DNA from: Pseudonocardia sp. TRM90224
Lineage (GTDB): Bacteria; Actinomycetota; Actinomycetes; Mycobacteriales; Pseudonocardiaceae
Direction: 5' to 3'
Assembly: GCF_021245725.1 (NCBI RefSeq)
Contig: NZ_JAJGSX010000042.1
Coordinates: forward strand, 1-64,000
DNA: 64,000 nucleotides
Shown here: piece by piece, positions 35,269 to 42,454 of the stretch
Position numbering within the stretch: position 1 is the stretch's first letter
Layout of the letters: each line of letters opens with the position of its first letter
Notes under the pieces: model-generated
Databases searched by the model: none
What the model was told of the DNA's origin: nothing
The model's input: only the letters and a program-made list of their open reading frames with translations
Program-made: the position numbers and the translations under genes

Positions 35269-36158
35269 CAGCCGTCCGTCCGGTCGAGGTGCTCCGGTGT
35301 CGCCTCGCCGCGCACCACGGCCGCGAGCCGGCGGGCGAGGTCGTGGGCGTCGGTGACGATGCGGCCGCGGTCCAGTCCCGGCGCAGGTGGGTCGGTGCGG
35401 GCGGCGTCGCCGACGAGCAGCACCCTGCCCGCACGCGACCGCTGAGCGGCCATCGAGATCACCGGCAGCTCGAAGCTCCCCAGCACGGTGACGTCGACGT
35501 CGCCGACTGCCGCCCGGACCGGATCCGGCGAGCGGCCGTCGTGCAGCAGGAGCCAGGTGTCGGGGTCGTCCTCCGGCAACAGCATCCCGCCGACGGCGTT
35601 GATCCTCGCGGCCGCAAAGTCGTGCCGCAGCCGGGCCCGGAAGAGCACGCCTGCCTGGCGAGCGAGCTCGCCGGGACCGGTGGTCGGGATGGCCGCGCTG
35701 CGCCGCACGAAGCTGTCGGTCCCATCGGCTCCGACGATGTAGGAGGCGTCCACCGACGTGCCGTCGGAGAGCCGCCCGTCGAGGTCGAGGACCTCGAGCC
35801 CGCGCCGGATCTCGGCGCCGGACGCCTGCTCGACCAGCGACGTCAGCCGGGCGTGGCTGAAGCACATCGCTCCCGGTTCGGCCGGGGGCTGCGGCCGGCG
35901 GTCGAGCTCGGGCCCGTCGAGCGTCGCGACCTCGATGGTGTCGCCCATCTTGCTCGGATCGACGCCCTCCGCACGCACGATGTCGCCCAGCCCGAGCACA
36001 TCGAGCGCCCCGATCGCGGCCGGGCTCAGCAGCTGGCTGCGCGACGTCGGCCGGACCGCGGGAGCCCGCGAGACCAGCGTGCACGTCAGGCCGTGCGCCG
36101 CCACGAACGCCGCTGCCGCCTGACCGGCGAGCCCGCCGCCGACCACGAGTACATCCAC
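35268..36158 (-). CDS. short, degenerate FAD-dependent oxidoreductase
   Basis: This 296-residue protein resembles FAD-dependent hydroxylases, with GGGLAGQAAAAFVAAHGL at the N-terminus and IVGADGTDSFVRR in the middle. It is short for the family, which is usually 380-500 residues. The second FAD motif is degenerate: GDAARTDPPAPGLDRGR replaces the usual GDAAHxxPPxGGxGxNxG, and the usual C-terminal part is missing. The GTG start at 36158 has GAGGTG upstream. It may work together with the adjacent full-length enzyme or be decaying. Gene coupling suggests it is still expressed. Confidence 0.72.
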   Translation of the reverse strand: MDVLVVGGGLAGQAAAAFVAAHGLTCTLVSRAPAVRPTSRSQLLSPAAIGALDVLGLGDIVRAEGVDPSKMGDTIEVATLDGPELDRRPQPPAEPGAMCFSHARLTSLVEQASGAEIRRGLEVLDLDGRLSDGTSVDASYIVGADGTDSFVRRSAAIPTTGPGELARQAGVLFRARLRHDFAAARINAVGGMLLPEDDPDTWLLLHDGRSPDPVRAAVGDVDVTVLGSFELPVISMAAQRSRAGRVLLVGDAARTDPPAPGLDRGRIVTDAHDLARRLAAVVRGEATPEHLDRTDG

Positions 36159-36172
36159 CCTGCACCTCTTTC

Positions 36173-36188
36173 TTCAGCGTCTGCTGAA
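36173..36188. promoter_or_regulatory. TetR operator site 1
   Basis: TTCAGCGTCTGCTGAA is a perfect inverted repeat with six-base arms and a four-base centre, 15 bp upstream of the oxidoreductase GTG. Confidence 0.65.
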
Positions 36189-36207
36189 CAACGACGCTAG
36201 CACAAAC

Positions 36208-36223
36208 CTCAGCGCCCGCTGAA
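36208..36223. promoter_or_regulatory. TetR operator site 2
   Basis: CTCAGCGCCCGCTGAA matches site 1 with one mismatch in its left arm, and starts exactly 35 bp after it. It lies 27 bp before the TetR ATG. Confidence 0.6.
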
Positions 36224-36249
36224 GAACATGGTTGTTAGCCTGACCGGCC

Positions 36250-36831
36250 ATGGAGCAAGCCAAGCGGGCGGGACGGTGGCGATCGGGGCAGGAGAGCCGC
36301 CAACGGATCCTCGACGCCGCGCGCGGGTCGTTCGCGCTCAACGGTTACGACCGCACGTCGGTCCGCGCGGTCGCCGCAGAAGCGAACGTCGACCAGGCGA
36401 TGGTGTTCTACTTCTTCGGCAGCAAGCAAGGCCTGTTCACCGAGGCGATGCAGCTGCCGGGCACGATGATCGACAATCTGGACGCGCTGTTCCGACGTCC
36501 GCCCGACGACTTCGGCTCCGACCTGGTCAGGGCGTTCCTGAACGGCATCACCGAAGGGCCGCTGTTCACGCTGACCCGGTCGGCCGCCACCCACGACCCG
36601 TCGGCCGACCTGCTGCGGCAGTTCCTCGACCGCGAGATCGGCGACCGGCTCGCCGCCCGCCTCGACCGGCCGGACGCGCGCCTGCGGGTCACGCTGGTCA
36701 GCGCGCAGCTGCTCGGGCTGGCCGTGGCCCGCTACGTCGTCGAGATCGAGCCGGTCGCCTCCGCGTCGGTCGACGACCTGGTTGCGCTCTACGGCCCGGC
36801 GGTGCAGAGCCTGCTGGACCTACCCGCCTAG
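36250..36831 (+). CDS. TetR/AcrR-family regulator
   Basis: The 193-residue protein has a clear TetR DNA-binding domain (RQRILDAARGSFALNGYDRTSVRAVAAEANVDQAMVFYFFGSKQGLF) and a TetR C-terminal domain of the type with a conserved LVSAQLLGLAVARYVV helix. It is divergent from the two FAD-enzyme genes. Two similar palindromes in the gap fit repression of both directions. The ligand may be the substrate of the flavoenzymes. It converges on the phosphotransferase gene and overlaps its end by 12 bp. Confidence 0.88.
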   Translation: MEQAKRAGRWRSGQESRQRILDAARGSFALNGYDRTSVRAVAAEANVDQAMVFYFFGSKQGLFTEAMQLPGTMIDNLDALFRRPPDDFGSDLVRAFLNGITEGPLFTLTRSAATHDPSADLLRQFLDREIGDRLAARLDRPDARLRVTLVSAQLLGLAVARYVVEIEPVASASVDDLVALYGPAVQSLLDLPA

Positions 36832-37710
36832 GACGCGGTCGAGCGCCGCTCGTCCCGCCGGACCCCACGCCGGCTTGCCGCCGGGCAGGCCGCGGTCGCC
36901 GTTCTGGCCCATCAGCATGAGGAAGAGGCTCTTCAGTGCGGCCAGCCCGCGGGCACGCCGGACCGTCGCCTCGTCGGCGGCGCCGTATGCGGCGAAGAAG
37001 CGCGCGGCCGCGCCTGCCGGTAACAGCACCCAGGCGGCTGCCAGGTCCACCGCCGGGTCGCCGGCGGACAGGTCGCCGAAGTCGACGACGCCCGCCAGCG
37101 TCCCGTCCGCGACGACGACGTTCGCGGGATGCAGGTCGCCATGCACCCACACCGGTGGGCCCTGCCATGCCGGGGCCATGACGGCGTCGGCCCAGACGGC
37201 CCGGATGTCGGCGGCGTCGGAGCCGATCGCGTCGGCGTCGACGGCGTAGAAGAACTGGTCGAAGCCGGCCGTGCTGTCCGCGGGATGCGCGGCGCGGCCC
37301 GTATCGACCGGTGCGTCGGCGGGCGCTGCGATGTGCAGGGCCCGGAGGAACGCCGCCAGGGTGTCGGCCGCGTGCTCGCTGCGGGTGATCGACGCGCGGT
37401 CCAGCGGCAGGCCCGACACCCACGTCATGACCGTCCACAGCTTCGGGAACCGCTCGGAGGACGAACCACTACGCACCGGGACGGGGATCGGCAGCGGCAG
37501 GCGCGGGGCCAGCAGCGGCAGCCATCGGCGCTCTTTGAGGTGGGGATCGGGATCGGTGTCCATGCGCTGGATCCGGACGGCCAGTTCGTCCCCGAGGCGC
37601 CACATCTGGTTGCCCCAGCCGCCCTCCACCTCGCGCAGCGGCAGCTCGGCCAGGTCCGGATGTTGCTCCCGCAGCAGGTCCCGGACGAGACCGGCCTCGA
37701 TCTTGCTCAC
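36820..37710 (-). CDS. APH-family phosphotransferase
   Basis: The protein of about 296 residues is an aminoglycoside-phosphotransferase/kinase-like enzyme. It has the catalytic loop VWVHGDLHPANVVV and the metal-binding VVDFGDLSAGDP. These enzymes phosphorylate antibiotics, homoserine, choline or other small molecules; sequence alone does not decide. GTG at 37710 gives the usual N-terminus (MSKIEAGLVRDLL); the frame stays open to 37806 but that stretch contains a large hairpin. Its final codons overlap the convergent TetR gene. Confidence 0.82.
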   Translation of the reverse strand: MSKIEAGLVRDLLREQHPDLAELPLREVEGGWGNQMWRLGDELAVRIQRMDTDPDPHLKERRWLPLLAPRLPLPIPVPVRSGSSSERFPKLWTVMTWVSGLPLDRASITRSEHAADTLAAFLRALHIAAPADAPVDTGRAAHPADSTAGFDQFFYAVDADAIGSDAADIRAVWADAVMAPAWQGPPVWVHGDLHPANVVVADGTLAGVVDFGDLSAGDPAVDLAAAWVLLPAGAAARFFAAYGAADEATVRRARGLAALKSLFLMLMGQNGDRGLPGGKPAWGPAGRAALDRVLGG

Positions 37711-37738
37711 CGGGCAACCGTACTGCGGTCGCGGCAAG

Positions 37739-37801
37739 CGTCGACAACGACGTTCTGGCTGTTTGTTAGCGCTCACAACGGCCAAAACGTCGTTGTCGAC
37801 G
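37739..37801. terminator. long inverted repeat between LLM and phosphotransferase genes
   Basis: Perfect 16-bp arms (37739-37754 and 37786-37801, CGTCGACAACGACGTT and its complement) flank a 31-base interior that can extend the stem with a few mismatches. It begins 13 bp after the leftward LLM gene's stop and could end that transcript; it lacks a T run. Confidence 0.6.
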
Positions 37802-37813
37802 GTCAACGCCGGC

Positions 37814-38665
37814 TCAGGTGAGCTCGGCCAGTGCCTCCGCGATCGGGGGGAGGACGTCCGGGTCGGCGTCGAGCGGGAGGTTGATCACGATCAGGTCGAG
37901 GCCTGCGGCGGCGTAGGCGCGCACCTCGCCTGCGGCCAGCTCGATCGCGCGCTCCAGCGGTTCGTCGGGGTTGATCCGGACGTTGGTCGAGCAGGTGATC
38001 TCGGCGGGGTCGCGGTCGATCTCGGCGCAGCGGGCGACGAGGGTCTCCTTGAGCGGCTGCCACTCCTCGACGCCGGAGACGATCACGTTCCACTGCTGCG
38101 CCCATCGTGCGACCGCGCGCAGCGTCCGGTTCGGGCCCTTGCCGCCGATCGTGATCGGCGGGTGCGGCCGCTGGATCGCCTTCGGCTCGCAGTGGGCTGC
38201 GGTGAGCTTGACGTAGCGCCCGTCGAGGTTGGTCACCGGCTGGGTGAGCAGTCCGACGATGGCCTCGACGCCCTCGTCGAAGCGGTCGAACCGCTCTTTG
38301 AGCGGCGGCAGGTCGATGCCGTAGGCGTCGCATTCCTGCTGGTTCCAGCCGGCCCCGAGGCCCAGTTCGAGGCGGCCGCCGGAGATCTGGTCGACGGTGG
38401 CGGCCATGTTCGCCGTCACCGCGGGATGCCGGTAGATCATCCCGAGGACCTGGCAGCCGATCCGGATCCGGCGGGTCGCCTGCGCCAGCGCGGCCAGCGT
38501 CGTCCAGCCCTCCAGGTTCGACCCCGCGGTGTCGCCGCTGAGGGGGTAGAAGTGGTCCCAGTTCCACGCCGACTCGAAGATCTCGAACTCGTCGGCGGCG
38601 ACCCACACGTCGCGCATCCGCTCCCACGTCGTGTGCTCGGGCCTCGTCTTGATCGCAAAGCGCAT
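37814..38665 (-). CDS. LLM-class F420-dependent oxidoreductase
   Basis: The 283-residue protein belongs to the luciferase-like monooxygenase superfamily. It has the typical WVAADEFEIFESAWNWDHF opening, IRIGCQVLGMIYRHPAVTANMAATVDQISGGRLELGLGAGWNQQECDAYG in the middle and HPPITIGGKGPNRTLR towards the end. In actinobacteria these proteins usually use F420 rather than FMN, which is inferred here. The start ATG at 38665 is clear. It lies downstream of the catBC/ribF-like operon on the same strand but is separated by nested inverted repeats, so it may be an independent unit. Confidence 0.87.
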   Translation of the reverse strand: MRFAIKTRPEHTTWERMRDVWVAADEFEIFESAWNWDHFYPLSGDTAGSNLEGWTTLAALAQATRRIRIGCQVLGMIYRHPAVTANMAATVDQISGGRLELGLGAGWNQQECDAYGIDLPPLKERFDRFDEGVEAIVGLLTQPVTNLDGRYVKLTAAHCEPKAIQRPHPPITIGGKGPNRTLRAVARWAQQWNVIVSGVEEWQPLKETLVARCAEIDRDPAEITCSTNVRINPDEPLERAIELAAGEVRAYAAAGLDLIVINLPLDADPDVLPPIAEALAELT

Positions 38666-38676
38666 GACGTTCCTCT

Positions 38677-38746
38677 CCCTGCACGGTCCCGGCCGGATGA
38701 ATGATCTCCGGGCGGCCGCAGGGAGATCAAGCTCGCCCGTGCAGGG
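38677..38746. terminator. nested inverted repeats at the end of the catBC operon
   Basis: An outer pair (CCCTGCACGG at 38677 and its complement at 38737) encloses an inner pair (GATCTCC at 38703 and its complement at 38722). The right outer arm lies in the last codons of the ribF-like gene. The structure probably ends the leftward catBC transcript or attenuates it before the LLM gene. Confidence 0.5.
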
Positions 38747-39557
38747 TCACCGCGACAGGCCCCTTGCCGACCCTCCTGCCTGCGACGACCCGCAGTTCCT
38801 GCGCACCGGTCACCTCGAGGGTGGCGGGCCGGCCGGCGACCGTCGCGGCGTAGCGACCGGGCGGCGGCAGCGCGGTCCCTGCCGCGACCTCGATGAGCTC
38901 ACCGCTGCGGTGCCCGTCGATCCGGTGCGGCCGGCCCAGTGCGCGGGCGACGGCGTCGAGGTCGCCGTCGCGCAGGCACCGGCGGGTGTAGGTCGACGAG
39001 CACGGCGCGTCCACGACCTGCAGCAACGGCACCCCGTGCGCCGCGAAGCCCAGCTCGGTGCCGAGCCGGTGCAGTGCGGCGACGTCGCCGGCGGCCTTGG
39101 CGCCGAACGTGAAGTTCGCGCCCACCACAACCGCGGCGGCACCGAGCGCGCCGACCAGCACTTGCCGGACGAAGGTCTCCGGGCTCAACGCGGCCAGCTC
39201 CCTCGTGAAGCGCAGCACACACACCGCGTCCACCCCGGCGGCGCCGGCCAGCTCCGCGCGGTGCTCCACCGTGGTCAGGGCGGCGGTGTCGCGCGGGATG
39301 CCCAGCACCCGCGCCGGATGCGGGTCGAAGGTCACCAGCACCAGCGGCAGGCGGCGCTCGTCGGCGACGGTCCGCGCGTGCTCGATCAGCCGCCGGTGCC
39401 CGCGGTGCAGGCCGTCGAAGACCCCGATCGTCACAACGCTCGCCCCGAGATCGGCGGGCACGGCGTCGAGCCCGTACCAGACCGGCACCTGCCCCGGAGT
39501 CGATCGCAGCGTCGCTCGCAGAGTCGATCGCAGAGTCGCTCGCAGCGCCGCGGTCAC
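38727..39557 (-). CDS. RibF-like FAD synthetase (flavokinase part degenerate)
   Basis: The 276-residue protein has the nucleotidyltransferase domain of bacterial RibF: IGVFDGLHRGHRRLIEHA, LVTFDPHP and VVGANFTFGAKAAGD, followed by SSTYTRRCLRDGDLDAVARALGRPH. The C-terminal flavokinase domain is short and lacks the normal G-x-x-LGxPTAN substrate loop, so it probably makes FAD from FMN only. It overlaps catC by 4 bp. Supplying FAD to a flavin-dependent phenol hydroxylase would explain its place. The N-terminus contains four 12-bp tandem repeats (39497-39544) encoding alternating LRST/LRAT. GTG at 39557 has GGGG seven bases upstream. Confidence 0.78.
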   Translation of the reverse strand: MTAALRATLRSTLRATLRSTPGQVPVWYGLDAVPADLGASVVTIGVFDGLHRGHRRLIEHARTVADERRLPLVLVTFDPHPARVLGIPRDTAALTTVEHRAELAGAAGVDAVCVLRFTRELAALSPETFVRQVLVGALGAAAVVVGANFTFGAKAAGDVAALHRLGTELGFAAHGVPLLQVVDAPCSSTYTRRCLRDGDLDAVARALGRPHRIDGHRSGELIEVAAGTALPPPGRYAATVAGRPATLEVTGAQELRVVAGRRVGKGPVAVTLHGRA

Positions 39558-39841
39558 GGCTGGGCCCCGAGCGCCGACGGGTGGGTGGCCAGCGGCGTCA
39601 CCTTGATCGTCATGAACGGGTAGAGCGGCAGCGACGACAGGAGCTCGTGCAGCTCGTCGCCGGAGCCGAGGTCGAAGATGCTGATGTTGGAGTACTCGCC
39701 GACCACCCGCCACAGGTGCGCCCACACCCCGCGGCCCTGCAGCTCCAGCGCGCGGGCCTTCTCCTCGGCGACGAGCGCGGCACGCCGGTCGGGATCGATG
39801 TCGTGCGGGATGGCGACGTCCATCCGGACGTGGAAGAGCAT
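39554..39841 (-). CDS. catC: muconolactone delta-isomerase
   Basis: This 95-residue protein has the length and sequence of CatC, including the opening MLFHVRMDVAIPHDIDPDRRAALVAEEKARALELQ and the C-terminal PLYPFMTIKVTPLATHPSA. CatC isomerises muconolactone to 3-oxoadipate enol-lactone in the ortho-cleavage pathway. It starts two bases after the catB stop and overlaps the ribF-like gene by four, so the three form one operon. Together with CatA and CatB it completes the route from catechol to enol-lactone; catD or pca genes for later steps are not in the window. Confidence 0.93.
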   Translation of the reverse strand: MLFHVRMDVAIPHDIDPDRRAALVAEEKARALELQGRGVWAHLWRVVGEYSNISIFDLGSGDELHELLSSLPLYPFMTIKVTPLATHPSALGAQP

Positions 39842-39843
39842 GG

Positions 39844-40965
39844 TCAGTCCCTTCTGAACTCGCGGATCCGGGCGGGGTCGAGCTCGACGCCCAGGCCGGG
39901 GCCGTCCGGCAGGTGCAGGCCGTCGGTGTCGTAGACGAGCGGGGCGACGAGCATCTCCGCGGCCATCAGCAGTGGGCCGAACAGCTCGCTGCCCCAGTCG
40001 GCGGCGGGGGAGGAGCAGGCGAAGTGCAGCGAGGCGGCCGTCCCTATCGGGCTCTCGATCGACGTCGCGGCGTAGCAGGGGACCCCGGCCGCGGCCGCGA
40101 CCTCGGCGATGCCCCGGCTCGCCCGCAGGCCGCCCGACTTCGTCGTCTTGACGGCGAAGATCGCTGCCGCGCCCGCTGTGACGAGCCGGAGCGCGTCGGC
40201 CGGGGTGTGCAGGCTCTCGTCGGCCATGACGGGGATGGGCAGCGCCGCGCTGATGGCGGCGAGCGAGGAGATGTCGTGGCCGGGCACGGGCTGCTCGACC
40301 ATCTCGACGCCGGCTTCGGCGAGCCTGGGGAGGTGGGTGAGCGAGGTGAGCCGGTCCCACCGGGCGTTGAGGTCGACCCGGATCCCGGCGACGCCGGCCA
40401 GCTTCTCGGCGACCGCCTCGATCCGGGCGATGTCGTCGGTCGGCTCGTGCGCGCCCATCTTGAGCTTGAAGGAGCGGTGCAGCCCGGTGTCGAGCTTGCC
40501 GAGCGCCTCCTCGACGACGACCGGGGCGGGTTCGGTGCCCAGCGCCCACGTCACGGCGACGCTGGTGCGCGCCGCGCCGCCGAGCAGCGTGTGCAGCGGG
40601 ACCTCCAAGTGGCGTGCCCACGCATCGTGCAGGGCGACCTCGACGGCCGTCTTCGCGAACAGGTTCGCCGCGACCACGTCGGAGATGTCGCGCAGGATGC
40701 GCGGGATCTCGTCCACCCCGCGGCCGAGCAGCACCGGCACGATGTAGCGCTCGACGATCACCTGCATGGTCTCGACCGACTCGCCGGCCCACCACGGGCC
40801 GCCGGGCACCACGCCTTCGCCGACGCCCGTGATCCCGCCCGCGGTGCGGACGAACACGTAGAGCACGGGTTGGGCGTCCATCCTGGCCCGGGCGAACCGG
40901 TGCGGGCGACGCAGCGGGATGTCGACGATCACGGTCTCGACCCGGTCGATCCGCATCTCGCTCAT
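39844..40965 (-). CDS. catB: muconate cycloisomerase
   Basis: The 373-residue enolase-superfamily enzyme turns cis,cis-muconate into muconolactone. Its catalytic residues fall at the same numbers as in the well-studied Pseudomonas enzyme: Lys167 and Lys169 (SFKLKMG), Asp198 (RVDLN), Glu224 (VEQP), Asp249 (ADES) and Lys273 (VKTTKSGG). GGAGAG lies seven bases before the ATG. It heads the catB-catC-ribF-like operon and diverges from an IclR regulator. Two operator-like palindromes in the shared gap match those before the phenol hydroxylase operon. Confidence 0.93.
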   Translation of the reverse strand: MSEMRIDRVETVIVDIPLRRPHRFARARMDAQPVLYVFVRTAGGITGVGEGVVPGGPWWAGESVETMQVIVERYIVPVLLGRGVDEIPRILRDISDVVAANLFAKTAVEVALHDAWARHLEVPLHTLLGGAARTSVAVTWALGTEPAPVVVEEALGKLDTGLHRSFKLKMGAHEPTDDIARIEAVAEKLAGVAGIRVDLNARWDRLTSLTHLPRLAEAGVEMVEQPVPGHDISSLAAISAALPIPVMADESLHTPADALRLVTAGAAAIFAVKTTKSGGLRASRGIAEVAAAAGVPCYAATSIESPIGTAASLHFACSSPAADWGSELFGPLLMAAEMLVAPLVYDTDGLHLPDGPGLGVELDPARIREFRRD

Positions 40966-40995
40966 CGAGGGACTCTCCGTTCAGTCGTTCATTCG

Positions 40996-41012
40996 TGCAC
41001 GCTCTGCGTACA
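40996..41012. promoter_or_regulatory. IclR operator, catB side, site 1
   Basis: TGCACGCTCTGCGTACA has seven-base arms with one mismatch around a three-base centre. It overlaps a 16-mer (40994-41009) that occurs, as its exact complement, at 44341-44356 before the phenol hydroxylase operon. Confidence 0.72.
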
Positions 41013-41015
41013 TCA

Positions 41016-41032
41016 TGCACGCGTGCCGTGCA
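41016..41032. promoter_or_regulatory. IclR operator, catB side, site 2
   Basis: TGCACGCGTGCCGTGCA has the same seven-base arms with one mismatch. Its centre is exactly 20 bp from that of site 1, two helical turns away. Confidence 0.68.
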
Positions 41033-41100
41033 TCGGAGAATGACGCGCGACACGCGATCCGTCAACCCGCGGTCCGTCACGGGTGGGGCATGATGCCGCG

Positions 41101-41883
41101 ATGGGCGAGGAAGGCGACGAGACCGGGTTCGGGCGGGGCGACCGGATCCAGAGCATCGAGCGCGGGTTCGCGGTGCTGCTGGCCTTCGACGCCGAGCGCC
41201 GCAACCCCAGCCTGATCGAGGTCGCGACGGCGACCGGGCTGTCGCGGCCGGCGGTACGACGGATCCTGTTGACCTTGCAGCACCTCGGCTACGTCGAGCC
41301 GACCGGCGGCAGCCACTGGCGGCTGACTCCGCGCGTGCTGACCATCGGCCAGCACTTCTCCACCTCGAGCGCGGTCATCACGGTCGCCGAACCGCACATG
41401 ATCCGGCTCGTCGAGCAGACGGGCGAGTCGGCGTCGTTGTCCGCGCTGGACGGCAACGAGGTCGTCTACCTGTCGCGCGTGCCGGCCAACCGGGTGCTGA
41501 GCGTGATGGCGACGGCGGGGACGCGCGTGCCGGCGCACCCGACGTCGATGGGTCGGGTGCTGCTGGCCGCGGCGCCGCCGGCGTTCGTGGAGCGCTACCT
41601 GGTCGACCCCGGCCTGACGGCGCTGACGCCGCACACCATCACCGACCCCGACCGGTTCCGGGAAGCGCTGGAGAAGGTCCGTCGCCAGGGGTGGGCGCTG
41701 GTGGCGGAGGAGCGCGAACGCGGCCTGATCGCCGCGTCCGCCCCGATCCGCGACCGCAAGGGTGAGGTCGTCGCAGCGCTCTCGACGTCGAGCTCGACGG
41801 GCCGGATGAGCCCCGAGCACGTCGCGGAGTACGTCATCCCCGTGCTGACGAAGGTGGCGAGGGACATCAGCGCCGACCTGTGA
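41101..41883 (+). CDS. IclR-family regulator of the catechol/phenol genes
   Basis: The protein of about 260 residues has the IclR winged helix-turn-helix (SIERGFAVLLAFDAERRNPSLIEVATATGLSRPAVRRILLTLQHLGYV) and the IclR effector domain (HPTSMGRVLLAAAPP, then GWALVAEERERGLIAASAPI). This is the CatR/PcaR/PobR branch that handles aromatic catabolism in actinobacteria. It diverges from catB, and the same duplicated palindrome occurs before catB and before pheA2, so it probably controls both operons. ATG at 41101 is preferred over GTG at 41083. The effector could be muconate, catechol or phenol. Confidence 0.88.
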   Translation: MGEEGDETGFGRGDRIQSIERGFAVLLAFDAERRNPSLIEVATATGLSRPAVRRILLTLQHLGYVEPTGGSHWRLTPRVLTIGQHFSTSSAVITVAEPHMIRLVEQTGESASLSALDGNEVVYLSRVPANRVLSVMATAGTRVPAHPTSMGRVLLAAAPPAFVERYLVDPGLTALTPHTITDPDRFREALEKVRRQGWALVAEERERGLIAASAPIRDRKGEVVAALSTSSSTGRMSPEHVAEYVIPVLTKVARDISADL

Positions 41884-41902
41884 CGTGGCTGACGGGTCGG
41901 TG

Positions 41903-41956
41903 GGTGCCAGGAAAGTGGCTTTCCTGGCACCACAGGACAGGAAAGTGGCTTTCCTG
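41903..41956. repeat. two copies of a dispersed palindrome
   Basis: Copy 1 (41903-41931) has perfect 13-bp arms around TGG with the core AGGAAAGTGGCTTTCCT; copy 2 (41938-41956) has 8-bp arms with the same core. They lie between the convergent iclR and cupin genes and could act as a two-way terminator. Two more copies occur at 49326-49375. Confidence 0.8.
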
Positions 41957-41997
41957 GCACACCTCGCCGCGATCCCGTCGCGGTGTGGTCGCCGGCG

Positions 41998-42426
41998 CTA
42001 CACCTCCGCCCGCGGGTCGACGAGCGGCCCGGGGTGGCGGAGGTGCTTGCGTGCCTCCAGCTCCGCGGGCTCGACGAACGTCAGCATCTCCTCGCCCGCC
42101 TTGCAGGCCATGACCACCACGAACCGTGCCCAGGTGTCGCCGGGGTTCGCGGCCTGGTAGTGGATCCGGTCGCCGCCCGGCTCCCAGATCGCGTCGCCGG
42201 GGCGCATGAGGACCGGCGCGTCGCCCTCCAGCTCGAAGATCATCTCGCCTTCCAGCATGTACCCGTACACCGGGCCGGAGTGGCGGTGGGCCGGGGTTCC
42301 CGGGTCGTTCGGCGGGATCGAGACGACCACCGTCATCAGGTGTCCCTCGGCCGGGAGCTCCGTCATCGGGTGCTGGTCGATGACCGCGACCTTCGTGCCG
42401 TTCAGCTCGATCTCTTGGGTGCTCAT
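41998..42426 (-). CDS. cupin-domain protein
   Basis: The 142-residue protein is a single small beta-barrel cupin: TPAHRHSGPVYGYMLEGEMIFELEGDAPVLMRPGDAIWEPGGDRIHYQA. The HxH and late His typical of metal-binding cupins are present. Its role is unknown; relatives act as dioxygenases, isomerases or ligand sensors. It follows the NDH-2-like gene after 28 bp on the same strand, with an Rrf2 gene upstream of both, forming a probable operon inside the catechol island. A two-copy palindrome after its stop could end the transcript. Confidence 0.8.
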   Translation of the reverse strand: MSTQEIELNGTKVAVIDQHPMTELPAEGHLMTVVVSIPPNDPGTPAHRHSGPVYGYMLEGEMIFELEGDAPVLMRPGDAIWEPGGDRIHYQAANPGDTWARFVVVMACKAGEEMLTFVEPAELEARKHLRHPGPLVDPRAEV

Positions 42427-42454
42427 TGCGTGAACCTGCCTTCGTGTTCGGGTG

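Noticed and set aside
34150..36165. Possible fusion of the two FAD enzymes in one 671-codon frame
   Set aside because: The upstream half of that frame is arginine-rich shadow sequence; the two real genes are in different frames and overlap by one base.
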